From the NCBI GenBank assembly GCA_964603985.1, contig CAZRXG010000062.1, positions 1 through 17,053 of the forward strand: a stretch of 17,053 nt of DNA, in the 5' to 3' direction. Position 1 is the stretch's first letter, and every line of letters starts with the position of its first letter. This document shows, piece after piece, positions 1 through 7,403 of this stretch. The translations under genes and the position numbers were made by a program. The notes under the pieces were generated by a model that worked only from the letters and a program-made list of their open reading frames with translations, did not search any database and was not told the DNA's origin. Source of the DNA: CAZRXG01 sp964603985 (GTDB taxonomy: Bacteria; Chloroflexota; Anaerolineae; Aggregatilineales; UBA3940).

Positions 1-107
1 ATGGGACTCACATCCCCATCTTAGACCCTTGCGCTTCTGGCGCAGGTTGACCGCACTCCTGGCGGCAAGCTTTGCAGCACCCTGCGGTCGTTAGAGAGGA
101 CAGGACG

Positions 108-2138
108 ATGAGAAATCATTGGGCCAGGATTGCGGTGATTCTGGTGCTGGGCTCCGGCCTCAAGTGGTGCGGCGTACAAACCAACATCGTCGAGGACGGC
201 CCCCCGGACGTGTGCGGCGACGGGATCTGCAGCACCCGCCACGACGAGACGATCCACGACTGCCCGCAGGATTGCTGCTCTGGGCTGTGCTATGGCATAG
301 TGGAGGGCGGCACGTGCTATGCGGTGGGGGGCGCAACCGGTCATTGCTCCACATGTGATTGCGTGCTCGACTGCCCGGCCTCGTCGCCGTGCGACGGCCT
401 GATTGCTGGCAGTGCGTGCTTTGAAGCTGGAGCGAGCGGCGTATGCGAGGGCTGCACGTGTGCGACCAGATGCGCGCCGTGGGAATCTACGAATCGGTGC
501 TATGGCCAGCCGGACGGGGCTAAGTGCACGTACGCGCAATGTAACTCCGAAGGCGAGTGCAAGGAAGTAATTGGCGCATGTTTTGATTGCGGGTGCTCGC
601 CCCTCTGCCCCGCGGCAGTGGGAGAGGACATCACCGAGTTGTTGGCCGGCTTCCTGTTGAACGGATACCCATCTTCCTGCTTATGGGAGGGCCAGCCGTG
701 CGAGACTGTAATAACGAATGAGTGGGGGTCAACATCTGGCGGCAGAGGCAACTGCCGGAATTGCGTGTGTGTACCATGTGGCGGGTATACGCCGACAACC
801 AATCACCCGTGCGCGACCAAGGCTGACGGCGACGAATGCACGATGGCGGGGGGAGTCACAGGCAAATGCGATTGGTGTGGCTGTGTGGAGGTATGCACAA
901 ACCAGGGGTCGCCGTGCTATCAGAAAACCGACGGTGAGCTGTGCTCCCCTGCGAGTGGCCCGGGCTCGGGTTACTGGGGGGTCTGTGATGGCTGCGAGTG
1001 CAAGGTGTGTGATGAGAATTCGCCGTGCTATCCATATGAGAAGTATTGCACGCTCAACGGTGTGCCCGGCATCTGCGAGTACTGCGGGTGCAATACGGAG
1101 TTCTGCGGGGGGACGCCGTGCTATAACACGCGTGAGGGGGAACCCTGCATACCGGAGAGCGGACCCTTCGACTACGGCACCTGCCACGACGACTGCGAGT
1201 GCCACGCGGGCGAGTGCCCGGATACTTACCCGGTCTGCGCCGGTCTTTCTGACGGGGATCACTGCTGGGACTGGGAGGCAGGCTACGGAGGCACGTGTCA
1301 GGACTGCCTCTGCGTACTGCCCGAGGGCTGCCCGGAAGGCTCGCAGGGGTGCATCTCGGACCAGGAGTGCGCGGACGAGCATGGGGACGGTTACTTCTGC
1401 AACGCCAACTCCTGTGACTGCAAAATATGCTTTCCGGGCACGGCCTGTTACGGCAAGACACCCGGCGACCCCTGCACGGAAGACGGCGTGGACGGCACCT
1501 GTGGTGGGCGGTCGGGCTGTGCCTGTTTGCCTCCCTGGTGCGCGGAGAACTCGGATGGGTGCCTTTCGAAAGATGATTGCCGGGACCTCACCGGCAACCC
1601 AAACGCCTGGTGCACCGAAGATTGCTACTGCATAGAGCCCCCTGCTGCCCCCCCACCCCTGGATGTCTGCCCACCGGGGTCGGAGTGCATCGGGAACGCC
1701 GACTGTGACACCGGGGAGGCCTGCGTGGGCTGCGTGTGCGTCTCAACCCAGGAGACCCCGGACGAGGCCGAGGGCGAGGCTGAGGGCGAGTGTGGGGACG
1801 GGGTGTGCGATCCAGACGAGAACCAGGATCTGTGTCCCCAGGACTGCGTCTGCGTCATCGACGGCGTGTGCGCTCCCGGCGAGACGGCCTGCCAGTGCTC
1901 GGAGGACTGCGGCTACTGCGGTGACGGCTGCGTCAGCGCCGTCCTCGGCGAGCAGTGCGAAACGGACGAGGACTGCGCGGAGGGCAGGTGCGACAACTGC
2001 CACTGCGTTGGCGGCGACGGCGAATCGAAGCCTGAAGAGCGCGAGCCGGAGTGCAAGGAAGACTCGGACTGCTACGATCCCAACTGCGGAAAGTGGAAGT
2101 GCGACAACGGCGTCTGTGTGCGTGGCGGCTGCAAGTAG
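108..2138 (+). CDS. Secreted cysteine-rich repeat protein, function unknown
   Basis: This 676-residue protein has about 107 cysteines by my count. It starts with a basic, hydrophobic segment (MRNHWARIAVILVLGSG) that looks like an export signal; the first Cys follows at about residue 21, but LKWC is not a good lipobox. The rest is a string of roughly fifteen short modules of the type C-Y-x(4-8)-G-x-x-C-...-G-x-C-x-x-C-x-C. Modules resembling CGDGxC...CPQDC occur near the N-terminus and again near residue 565. A Pro-rich linker lies near residue 535 and an acidic EAEGEAEGE linker near residue 560. The ATG at 108 is chosen because AGAGAGGA (93-100) sits 7 bases upstream; an in-frame TTG at 72 lacks this. 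The cysteines probably form disulfides outside the cytoplasm. No catalytic motif is visible. The family is not recognised; adhesin or surface-structural roles are guesses. Confidence 0.85.
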   Translation: MRNHWARIAVILVLGSGLKWCGVQTNIVEDGPPDVCGDGICSTRHDETIHDCPQDCCSGLCYGIVEGGTCYAVGGATGHCSTCDCVLDCPASSPCDGLIAGSACFEAGASGVCEGCTCATRCAPWESTNRCYGQPDGAKCTYAQCNSEGECKEVIGACFDCGCSPLCPAAVGEDITELLAGFLLNGYPSSCLWEGQPCETVITNEWGSTSGGRGNCRNCVCVPCGGYTPTTNHPCATKADGDECTMAGGVTGKCDWCGCVEVCTNQGSPCYQKTDGELCSPASGPGSGYWGVCDGCECKVCDENSPCYPYEKYCTLNGVPGICEYCGCNTEFCGGTPCYNTREGEPCIPESGPFDYGTCHDDCECHAGECPDTYPVCAGLSDGDHCWDWEAGYGGTCQDCLCVLPEGCPEGSQGCISDQECADEHGDGYFCNANSCDCKICFPGTACYGKTPGDPCTEDGVDGTCGGRSGCACLPPWCAENSDGCLSKDDCRDLTGNPNAWCTEDCYCIEPPAAPPPLDVCPPGSECIGNADCDTGEACVGCVCVSTQETPDEAEGEAEGECGDGVCDPDENQDLCPQDCVCVIDGVCAPGETACQCSEDCGYCGDGCVSAVLGEQCETDEDCAEGRCDNCHCVGGDGESKPEEREPECKEDSDCYDPNCGKWKCDNGVCVRGGCK

Positions 2139-2162
2139 GGGGCGTTCGCCGGTGAGTTGAAT

Positions 2163-2195
2163 GGAAGGGCGTCGGAGCCAATCCGGCGCCCTTCC
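2163..2195 (+). terminator. Hairpin terminator after the Cys-rich gene
   Basis: A 13-bp stem (2163-2175 with 2183-2195, one G-U pair) encloses a 7-base loop, 24 bases after the TAG. Only a short TCTT follows, so the U-tract is weak. It lies between two convergent genes and may work in both directions. Confidence 0.7.
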
Positions 2196-2227
2196 TCTTG
2201 TGGCAAAACGTCAATTCCCACACACTA

Positions 2228-2289
2228 CACGGATTGCACGGATGAGGCCGAACACAAATCTGTGTAATCCGTGCAATCCGTGGACTGAA
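2228..2289. repeat. Interspersed repeat R1, copy 1, with a 16-bp perfect inverted repeat
   Basis: CACGGATTGCACGGAT (2228-2243) is the exact reverse complement of 2267-2282, with a 23-base spacer. The right half (AATCTGTGTAATCCGTG, continuing to CTGAAT) recurs at 3202-3240 and 14510-14548 and, on the other strand, around 9890-10160. This copy sits in the convergent gap and could form a hairpin at the 3' end of the RDD gene transcript. Confidence 0.8.
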
Positions 2290-2336
2290 TCCTCCCCCGA
2301 AACTCCGGCAGAACGCCAGCGCCATCACGCCCTTGA

Positions 2337-3092
2337 TTAGAAAGTTGCGATAAGCGTCTCCAGGCCGATTGCACCTGCAAGCACGGCCAGGTACAAAGCC
2401 GCCGCCAGCAGGAACATCCACCCCGGGCGGGGCTGCTTGACGAGATGGGAGGTGGCCTTGACTACGATTGTCTTGGCCGCACTGTCTCCCAGGCGCTGGT
2501 AAAAGGGCGCTTTCATCGTCACGGCGGCGACCACGCCAAAGAACAGCCCATCAATGAAGCGCATCAAAGCCCGCAACAGGGCCGCCGGGAAGTCACAGGC
2601 GGTGCTGTCTTCTTTCACCACGCGCATGCCGAGAATCAGCTTCCCCGGAGATGCGCCGCCCAGCCACTCAAAGGCGGTGAAATAGGTGACGTACAGTGCG
2701 AGGTTGAGCGGCATGGTTATCATGTCCAGCCGGGCTTCGTTGAACGTGAACTCGTGTCCGCACAGGGCGAAGAACACGCCGTACACCACGCCGAGGGCCG
2801 ATCCCACCACATAGCCTACGATGAAGATGATAACACAATCAATGACGTAAGCCGCCGCCCGAATGCCGAACTTCTGGCCCTCGGCGACGATGGGCCTGGC
2901 TTCTGTGGCGCGCTCAGCCGCGCTCTGCTCGCGTCGCGCTGCCCATTGATCTTGCTCCTCCGGCGCTGCCCACCGATCTTTCTCCTTGAGCGCCCACTCC
3001 AGGTTGATACGGCAGTTGGCACAATTCATCGCCGAAGCGTCGTTCTCGTGCCCGCATTTGGGGCACGTGATCCCCTGGGCATCTGCCACCAT
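2337..3092 (-). CDS. Zinc-ribbon RDD-family membrane protein
   Basis: This is a 251-residue protein. A zinc ribbon of four cysteines (C10-x2-C13 and C24-x2-C27) is followed by a charged linker rich in Glu, Gln and Trp (30-70). An RDD domain follows: FGIRAAAYVID with Arg78 and Asp85, transmembrane helices near 82-110 and 125-145, the GGASPGK turn at 145-151, a helix near 180-193, and QRLGDSAAKT with Asp203. An extra hydrophobic helix (225-245) ends the protein. RDD proteins are polytopic inner-membrane proteins; some have been linked to ion exchange, but most have no known substrate. The ATG is preceded by an AGGGGGG ribosome site 5-6 bases away. It is transcribed alone from its own promoter and converges with the Cys-rich gene. 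Confidence 0.9.
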   Translation of the reverse strand: MVADAQGITCPKCGHENDASAMNCANCRINLEWALKEKDRWAAPEEQDQWAARREQSAAERATEARPIVAEGQKFGIRAAAYVIDCVIIFIVGYVVGSALGVVYGVFFALCGHEFTFNEARLDMITMPLNLALYVTYFTAFEWLGGASPGKLILGMRVVKEDSTACDFPAALLRALMRFIDGLFFGVVAAVTMKAPFYQRLGDSAAKTIVVKATSHLVKQPRPGWMFLLAAALYLAVLAGAIGLETLIATF

Positions 3093-3130
3093 TGTCGCCC
3101 CCCTCGTGACCAGCCCTTCGTGTAATACGA

Positions 3131-3139
3131 ATTATAGCA
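3131..3139 (-). promoter_or_regulatory. Extended -10 promoter of the RDD gene
   Basis: On the minus strand the sequence reads TGCTATAAT: a perfect TATAAT (3136-3131) with the TGn extension. It lies about 40 bases upstream of the RDD start codon. No good -35 box is seen 17 bases upstream, which fits an extended -10 promoter. Confidence 0.65.
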
Positions 3140-3201
3140 TGGATTGTTCCCAGGAGCGCCCACAACGGTCGGGATAGGCGTTTGCCGCCAACCGGGGCTT
3201 G

Positions 3202-3240
3202 AATCTGTGTAATCCGTGCAATCCGTGGACTGAATTCCCT
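3202..3240. repeat. Interspersed repeat R1, copy 2
   Basis: AATCTGTGTAATCCGTGCAA and the following ATCCGTGGACTGAAT are base-for-base the same as in copy 1 (2258-2289). The copy lies between the 5' end of the RDD gene and the 3' end of the lipoprotein gene, in the same orientation as copies 1 and 4. Confidence 0.8.
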
Positions 3241-3260
3241 TCAGCCCGCATCTCGACGGA

Positions 3261-4748
3261 TCACTGCTGCACCCTCCACACGTGGATCACCGGTTTCTCG
3301 CCGTCGCCGAACCACTCCAACACGTACAGCAGCCCCCGCTCGCGGTCGTAGGCCATTTCCCCCACCCGGTAATTGCGCTGATCGCCCGATCCGATGAACG
3401 CGGTTTCGACGGTGGCGTTCAGGAAGAGATGCTCGTCGATGTCGAGCACCGCGTACGGCTGAGGCTCGTAGGGGGCCATGCTGCCATCCACCACGGCCGC
3501 GAAGTCCGCCGGGTCGTAGAAGATCATCTGCGCGTCAAACCGGGAGCTCCACCAGCCTTTGCTCTCCTCAATGTAGCCGGAGCAATGCCCCGACACCTCC
3601 GAGGCGCACGGCGTGCCATCACTGTTGAAGCACACCATCCCGTCAATCGGGTCGTCGGCGGGGCACGGCGCGCCATCACCGGCGGGACTGGTGTACCCAT
3701 ACCACCAATAGTCTCCCCCACCTTTGGTGCCCACGAACACCACCGCCGACCTCTCCCCCGCCGTGATCCACGCCCCGCCCTCCCACTGGTCCGAGTCATG
3801 ATAACCGTTCAGCCGGAAGTCTCCCTCATCCTCCCAATAGGAGTACAGCAGCAGCGTGTGCGCCGTCAGGTGCGCACCGGGGGCGGGCGGATTCCCATCC
3901 AGCCAGGGGCCGTAGGCGAACAGGGTGGGGCCTTTGCCCGACCAGCCCCCATCCCGATAGCGACCCGTCGCCAGCCTGGCCCCACCCAGGTACGCATCAG
4001 CCCACTCCTGCGGGATCTCAAACATGTACCCATTGACGCTGTACAACGCCGCGTCGTCGATCCACCACGCCCCCGCCGTATTGGGGTGTGCCAGGTCGAC
4101 ATCGCACCAGGCATGTGAAGCCGTATCGGAAGGCGATCCCTCATCGTGATGGTGCTGTCCCCACGCCAGGTGCAGCTTGGCCGATGTCTGCCCCGCCTGC
4201 GGGGGCAGGTATTGCAGGCCCACCCTCGGCAGCTCGTCCAACCCATCAAACAGACCACCCCGCACATCGTGAAATCCCTGGAGGGTCGTCGCGACGTTGA
4301 GGTCATCCGGGTTGCGCGACAGGCTCGGCGCGGGGATGCCGATCTCCGACACGTAGTTCCAGACATCGTGCCCCGTGCCGAAGAGCGATCCCGGATACCC
4401 ATCCGCCTCCCCACCCGGATCGCCGTCGGGCCGGTAGGTCAACGCCTGACCGCCGTACTCCCACCCTTCCGCATCCGACGCGCCTGGCTGCCGGTCGGGC
4501 AACCTGAACGCCCCCTCATAGACGAGGTCGTCCGGGTGCAGCAGGTGGGTGGGCAGCGCGGACAGGTCGGGCGTTGGTGCGGGCGATGCGGGAGGCCGCT
4601 GCGTCGGCACCGGCCCCGTCTCTTCTTCCGCTCCCTCTTCCGCCTCCTCATCGCCGCCGTCTGTGGCCTGGCCGATGAACGGCAGGCTGCAGCCCAGGAT
4701 GACCACCAGGCTCACACCGATCAAGGGGAAAAGCACGCTGCGTTTCAT
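3261..4748 (-). CDS. Predicted lipoprotein of unknown function
   Basis: This 495-residue protein has a lipoprotein signal peptide: MKRSV, a hydrophobic core, then ILGC with Cys20 as the lipid-anchored residue. An acidic stretch (31-44) and a Pro/Thr linker (46-60) follow, typical of a surface tether. The globular part starts near residue 65 (THLLHPDDLVYEGAFRLPD) and contains YGGQALTYRPDGDPGG, LFGTGHD (122-128) and many Trp, Gly and Asp residues. The pattern suggests a beta-rich or propeller-like extracellular domain, which is an inference; I cannot name the family. The ATG at 4748 is chosen over an upstream in-frame start because GGAGGTGAGAC lies directly before it. It follows the TPR gene by 67 bp on the same strand, so the two are probably cotranscribed. 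Confidence 0.85.
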   Translation of the reverse strand: MKRSVLFPLIGVSLVVILGCSLPFIGQATDGGDEEAEEGAEEETGPVPTQRPPASPAPTPDLSALPTHLLHPDDLVYEGAFRLPDRQPGASDAEGWEYGGQALTYRPDGDPGGEADGYPGSLFGTGHDVWNYVSEIGIPAPSLSRNPDDLNVATTLQGFHDVRGGLFDGLDELPRVGLQYLPPQAGQTSAKLHLAWGQHHHDEGSPSDTASHAWCDVDLAHPNTAGAWWIDDAALYSVNGYMFEIPQEWADAYLGGARLATGRYRDGGWSGKGPTLFAYGPWLDGNPPAPGAHLTAHTLLLYSYWEDEGDFRLNGYHDSDQWEGGAWITAGERSAVVFVGTKGGGDYWWYGYTSPAGDGAPCPADDPIDGMVCFNSDGTPCASEVSGHCSGYIEESKGWWSSRFDAQMIFYDPADFAAVVDGSMAPYEPQPYAVLDIDEHLFLNATVETAFIGSGDQRNYRVGEMAYDRERGLLYVLEWFGDGEKPVIHVWRVQQ

Positions 4749-4782
4749 TGTCTCACCTCCAACTTTGGGTATCTGTCTGCCG

Positions 4783-4816
4783 GGCACGGCATGCCGTCCC
4801 CAAGGCACGCCGTGCC
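4783..4816. repeat. Tandem short palindromes touching the TPR stop codon
   Basis: ACGGCATGCCGT (4786-4797) is a perfect 12-base palindrome. GGCACG-C-CGTGCC (4804-4816) is a second one with a one-base centre. The outer arms GGCACGGC (4783-4790) and GCCGTGCC (4809-4816) can also pair. The block fills much of the 67-bp gap between two genes of one operon and touches the TAG at 4816-4818. It is REP-like and could stabilise or attenuate the message. Confidence 0.6.
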
Positions 4817-6525
4817 TAAGATTCCCCGCCCGGACGCCTCACGATCTCCCAGAAGCGTGCGTCCCGGCGGACGTTCTCCAGATTCGGGTTGAGGGCCGCC
4901 CACTCGTGACCGAAGTCGGGCTGCTTGCTGGCGTCGGCCAGCGCCTTCAGGGCGGCGTCGATGTCCCCCGCCACCGACGCAAGGCAGGCAGCCGCGTAGG
5001 GTGACTCCCTCGGCAGCAGCCTGCGCGCTTTCTTGAGGTGCTTGGCACGCTTGTCATCCTCGCCCAGATGCGCGTACACCGATGCTAGGCCAACGTGTAT
5101 ACTGTACTCTCTCGGTCTGACCTTCAGCAGTTCGAGCAGCGCTTCCAGCGCTTCGTCGTACAGCCCGCCCGCGCGTGCCGCGGCAACCAGCCCTATACGG
5201 TGACCGGTGTTCTCAGGCTCTACGCGCAGGGCCTCCCGGTATGCGGCTATCGCTTCGTGGTACCTTCTCAGGTGGAGGCAGGCCCACCCCTTGTTGGCGT
5301 GGCCCCCGGCGTACTCCGGGTCGAGTTCAATCGCCCGGTCGTAGTCGGCCATCGCCCGCTCATACTCGCCCTTTTCAGCGTAGACGGTGCCACGATTGTT
5401 GAAGACCACGGCGTTCTGCGGGTCGAGTTCAATGGCCCGGTCGAAGTCGGCAATTGCCCGCTCGTACTCACCCTTGTCGGAGTAGGCGACGCCGCGGTCG
5501 TTGAAGGTTGTGACACTCTTCGGGTCGAGTTCGATCACACGGTCGAAGTCAGCAATCGCTCGCTCGTGCTCTCCCCTCAGGAAGTAGGCAAGACCACGTT
5601 TGCTGAACGCGGCGGCGTGCTCCGGGTTCAACTCAATGGCCCGGTCGAAGTCGGCCATCGCCCGCTCGTAGTTTTCCTTTTTAAAGCAGGTAAAGCCGCG
5701 AACGAAGAAAGCAGCGGCATCCTGCGGGTCGAGTTCGATCGCCCGGTCGAAGTCGGCCATCGCCCGCTCGTGCTCTCCCCTCAGGAAGTAGGCAAGACCA
5801 CGATTGTTGAAGACCACGGCGTTCTGCGGGTCGAGTTCAATGGCCCGGTTGAAGTCGGCAATTGCCTGCTCATACTCGCCTTTGCGGCCGTAGGCGATGC
5901 CGCGGCTGTAGAAGGCCACGGCGTCCTCCGTGCCGAGTTCGATGACCCGGTCGAAGTCGGCAATCGCCTGCTCATACTCGCCCTTGTTGTAGTACGCATC
6001 GCCGCGGTTTTGGTAGGCCGCGGCCAGCTCCGGGTCGAGTTCAATCGCCCGGTCGAAGTCGGCAACCGCCTGGTCGTACTTGCCAAACGTGAGATTTATA
6101 TTGCCGCTATAGTGGAAGGTCTGGGCGTAATCCGGGGCCAGAGCATAATCCGGGTCGAGTTCGATGACCCGCTCGAAGTCGACAACCGCCTGGTCGTGCC
6201 ACCCTCTTAGGAAGAGGGCATGGCCACGGTTACCGAAAGCCACGACGTCCTCTGGGTCAAGTTCGACAGCCCGGTCACAGTCGGCGAGGGCTGCGGTCAG
6301 ATCACCCGCCTTGACGTGCAGAAAGCCTCGATTGGCGTACAGAACCGGCTCGTCGGGCAGGTGCTCAAGGAGCTGAGTGAGAATCTCAATTGCTTCCACC
6401 CACCGCTCATGGTCATGGTGGTCATCTGCCAGCCCGGCCAGCGACTGCACCTGCTTCGAGTCCGGTTCCGCAAGCCTGGGCCGGGCCGTCTCCAGCCACT
6501 CGATCAGGTTCCTGTATCCCCTCAT
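4816..6525 (-). CDS. TPR-repeat protein with about 13 repeats
   Basis: This 569-residue protein is made almost entirely of tetratricopeptide repeats. After an N-terminal segment of about 55 residues there are about 13 consecutive 34-residue repeats with the classic pattern RGxAYxxKGEYExAIADFDRAIELDP. The middle repeats are very alike; the last three have diverged. One repeat near position 6130 carries a short insertion (DPDYALAPDYAQ). TPR arrays fold into a superhelix that binds other proteins. No signal peptide or enzymatic domain is visible, so it is probably a cytoplasmic scaffold. The C-terminus (DARFWEIVRRPGGES) resembles the short tail seen in many bacterial TPR proteins. The ATG at 6525 has GGAGAG about 8 bases upstream. 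The lipoprotein gene follows 67 bp downstream. Confidence 0.93.
   Translation of the reverse strand: MRGYRNLIEWLETARPRLAEPDSKQVQSLAGLADDHHDHERWVEAIEILTQLLEHLPDEPVLYANRGFLHVKAGDLTAALADCDRAVELDPEDVVAFGNRGHALFLRGWHDQAVVDFERVIELDPDYALAPDYAQTFHYSGNINLTFGKYDQAVADFDRAIELDPELAAAYQNRGDAYYNKGEYEQAIADFDRVIELGTEDAVAFYSRGIAYGRKGEYEQAIADFNRAIELDPQNAVVFNNRGLAYFLRGEHERAMADFDRAIELDPQDAAAFFVRGFTCFKKENYERAMADFDRAIELNPEHAAAFSKRGLAYFLRGEHERAIADFDRVIELDPKSVTTFNDRGVAYSDKGEYERAIADFDRAIELDPQNAVVFNNRGTVYAEKGEYERAMADYDRAIELDPEYAGGHANKGWACLHLRRYHEAIAAYREALRVEPENTGHRIGLVAAARAGGLYDEALEALLELLKVRPREYSIHVGLASVYAHLGEDDKRAKHLKKARRLLPRESPYAAACLASVAGDIDAALKALADASKQPDFGHEWAALNPNLENVRRDARFWEIVRRPGGES
5270..6310 (-). repeat. Array of 102-bp direct repeats inside the TPR gene
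   Basis: The DNA repeats with a 102-base period matching the 34-residue TPR unit. Two blocks are nearly identical over long stretches at multiples of the period. A 36-base block at 5563-5598 recurs at 5767-5802 (204 bases apart). A block starting at 5393 recurs at about 5801 (408 bases apart) with only one visible difference over about 60 bases. This points to recent unit duplication or gene conversion. Confidence 0.85.
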
Positions 6526-6573
6526 TGCCGTCTCTCCACCCAGGTCTCAGGTCGGTGGGCGCTCACGGCCCCC

Positions 6574-6579
6574 ATTATA
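6574..6579 (-). promoter_or_regulatory. -10 box for the TPR-lipoprotein operon
   Basis: The minus strand reads CTGTATAATGGG, a perfect TATAAT about 49 bases upstream of the TPR start codon. The sequence at the expected -35 position (GAGTCG) is poor. It is back to back with the plus-strand TATAAT at 6632. Confidence 0.5.
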
Positions 6580-6631
6580 CAGCACACCGCCCCCGGCGAC
6601 TCCGCCGCGTGGCCGTGCCTCTGCCTCACGG

Positions 6632-6637
6632 TATAAT
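6632..6637 (+). promoter_or_regulatory. -10 box for the DUF4258/DUF2283 pair
   Basis: A perfect TATAAT lies 75 bases before the ATG at 6713. No convincing -35 hexamer is present 16-18 bases upstream. Confidence 0.5.
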
Positions 6638-6712
6638 TGCCTGCATGTTTTTCCCGTAAGCGAAGCGCCCACCGGGAAAGGTGAAGCGCTATCGCCGGAG
6701 GTCGGACATAGG

Positions 6713-6985
6713 ATGGAAATCCATCTCAGCGAGCACGCCAGACGCCAGATCGAAGCCCGCAAGCTCTCGCAGGAACAAGTGATCGCGGTGGCGCGCTCGC
6801 CTGAGCAAATGGTTGACCGGGAGGGCGAACTCCCCGTTGCGCAATCACGCATCACGTTTCTGGGAAGGCCCGCCCTGCTGCGTGTTGCGTTCCGGGATGA
6901 GGGCGAAGTAAGATTAGTCGTGACGGCTTATCCCACGACGAAGATCGCGAAGTACTGGCAGGTGGAAGATGAAGATCCGGTATGA
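6713..6985 (+). CDS. DUF4258-like small protein (toxin-like)
   Basis: This is a 90-residue protein starting MEIHLSEHARRQIEARKLS. It matches the DUF4258 layout: an N-terminal strand then HAxxRxxxRxLS, a central helix (EEV-type, here QEQVIAVARSPEQ), and C-terminal strands with RITFLGRPALLRVAFRDEGE and VVTAYPTTKIAKYW. Members are thought to be related to RelE/BrnT-like endoribonuclease toxins, but no residue here proves catalysis. The start is set by GGAGGT (6697-6702), 10 bases before the ATG. The gene overlaps the next one by 17 bases, so translation is probably coupled. The pairing with DUF2283 recurs in many bacteria, to my knowledge, and suggests a toxin-antitoxin-like unit, which is an inference. 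Confidence 0.85.
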   Translation: MEIHLSEHARRQIEARKLSQEQVIAVARSPEQMVDREGELPVAQSRITFLGRPALLRVAFRDEGEVRLVVTAYPTTKIAKYWQVEDEDPV

Positions 6986-7181
6986 CTCGACCGTAGATGT
7001 GTTGGTCATCACGCTGAGAGAGGGCGATTACGCCGAGAGCGACGAGGTCTCGCCGGGGGTGATCGTGGACTTCGACGCCGGAGGCGTGCCGCTGGCGATT
7101 GAGATCCTGAACGCACAGCGCGTGCTTGCTCCAGATGGCGTGCTCACGATGGAGCTGCCACTCAGGGTGGTGGTCGAATAG
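6969..7181 (+). CDS. DUF2283 family small protein
   Basis: This 70-residue protein (MKIRYDSTVDVLVITLREGD...) has the DUF2283 signature: MKIxYDxxxDVLxI at the start, then SDEVSPGVIVDFDAGGVPLAIEIL, which is the G-x-x-x-D-x-D-x-x-G-x-x-x-x-x-E-I-L motif. The fold is a small beta sheet with one helix. No DNA-binding motif is obvious. It begins inside the last codons of the DUF4258 gene (17-base overlap). If the pair is a toxin-antitoxin system this would be the candidate antitoxin, but no direct evidence is visible. It converges with coaX. Confidence 0.88.
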   Translation: MKIRYDSTVDVLVITLREGDYAESDEVSPGVIVDFDAGGVPLAIEILNAQRVLAPDGVLTMELPLRVVVE

Positions 7182-7269
7182 ATTGACGCCTCGCATGGCG
7201 CGGACTCCAGCCCGTCACCCATGCGAGAACGCTTATTTCACGCGACAACTCCCTCTCGCAGGCGTCCTC

Positions 7270-7321
7270 CCCCATTGCCATGGGGAAGCAGTGGCGCTAC
7301 TGTGCCATTGCCGTGGGCAAT
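7270..7321. other. Two short hairpins in the convergent gap
   Basis: CCCCAT (7270-7275) pairs with ATGGGG (7280-7285) around a TGCC loop, and ATTGCC (7307-7312) pairs with GGCAAT (7316-7321) around GTG. They lie between the convergent DUF2283 and coaX genes. Neither has a U-tract, so a terminator role is possible but weak. The remainder of 7182-7403 shows nothing else I can name. Confidence 0.35.
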
Positions 7322-7403
7322 CGAAGGCCCGGAGGGGTAAGCATGGCATGGCATGTCATATCCCTACCACACACCAACCAACGCCCCTATGAAGGCAACG
7401 GCC

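Noticed and set aside
47..76. Promoter TTGACC for the Cys-rich gene
   Set aside because: The -35-like hexamer is fair but no acceptable -10 box lies 16-18 bases downstream.
718..1635. Alternative plus-strand frame inside the Cys-rich gene
   Set aside because: Its Arg/Ala/Thr-rich product is what a shifted G+C-rich frame gives, and the Cys-rich frame shows regular modules throughout with a ribosome site.
4146..4892. Plus-strand open frame opposite the lipoprotein and TPR 3' end
   Set aside because: It is antisense to a lipoprotein with a clear lipobox and ribosome site and crosses two genes; no domain is recognisable.
5095..6210. Long plus-strand open frame (371 codons) opposite the TPR gene
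   Set aside because: It mirrors the 102-base repeats of the minus-strand TPR gene and its product has no recognisable fold; the TPR reading is unambiguous.
5270..6310. CRISPR-like regular repeats
   Set aside because: The period is 102 bases without unique spacers and encodes TPR units.
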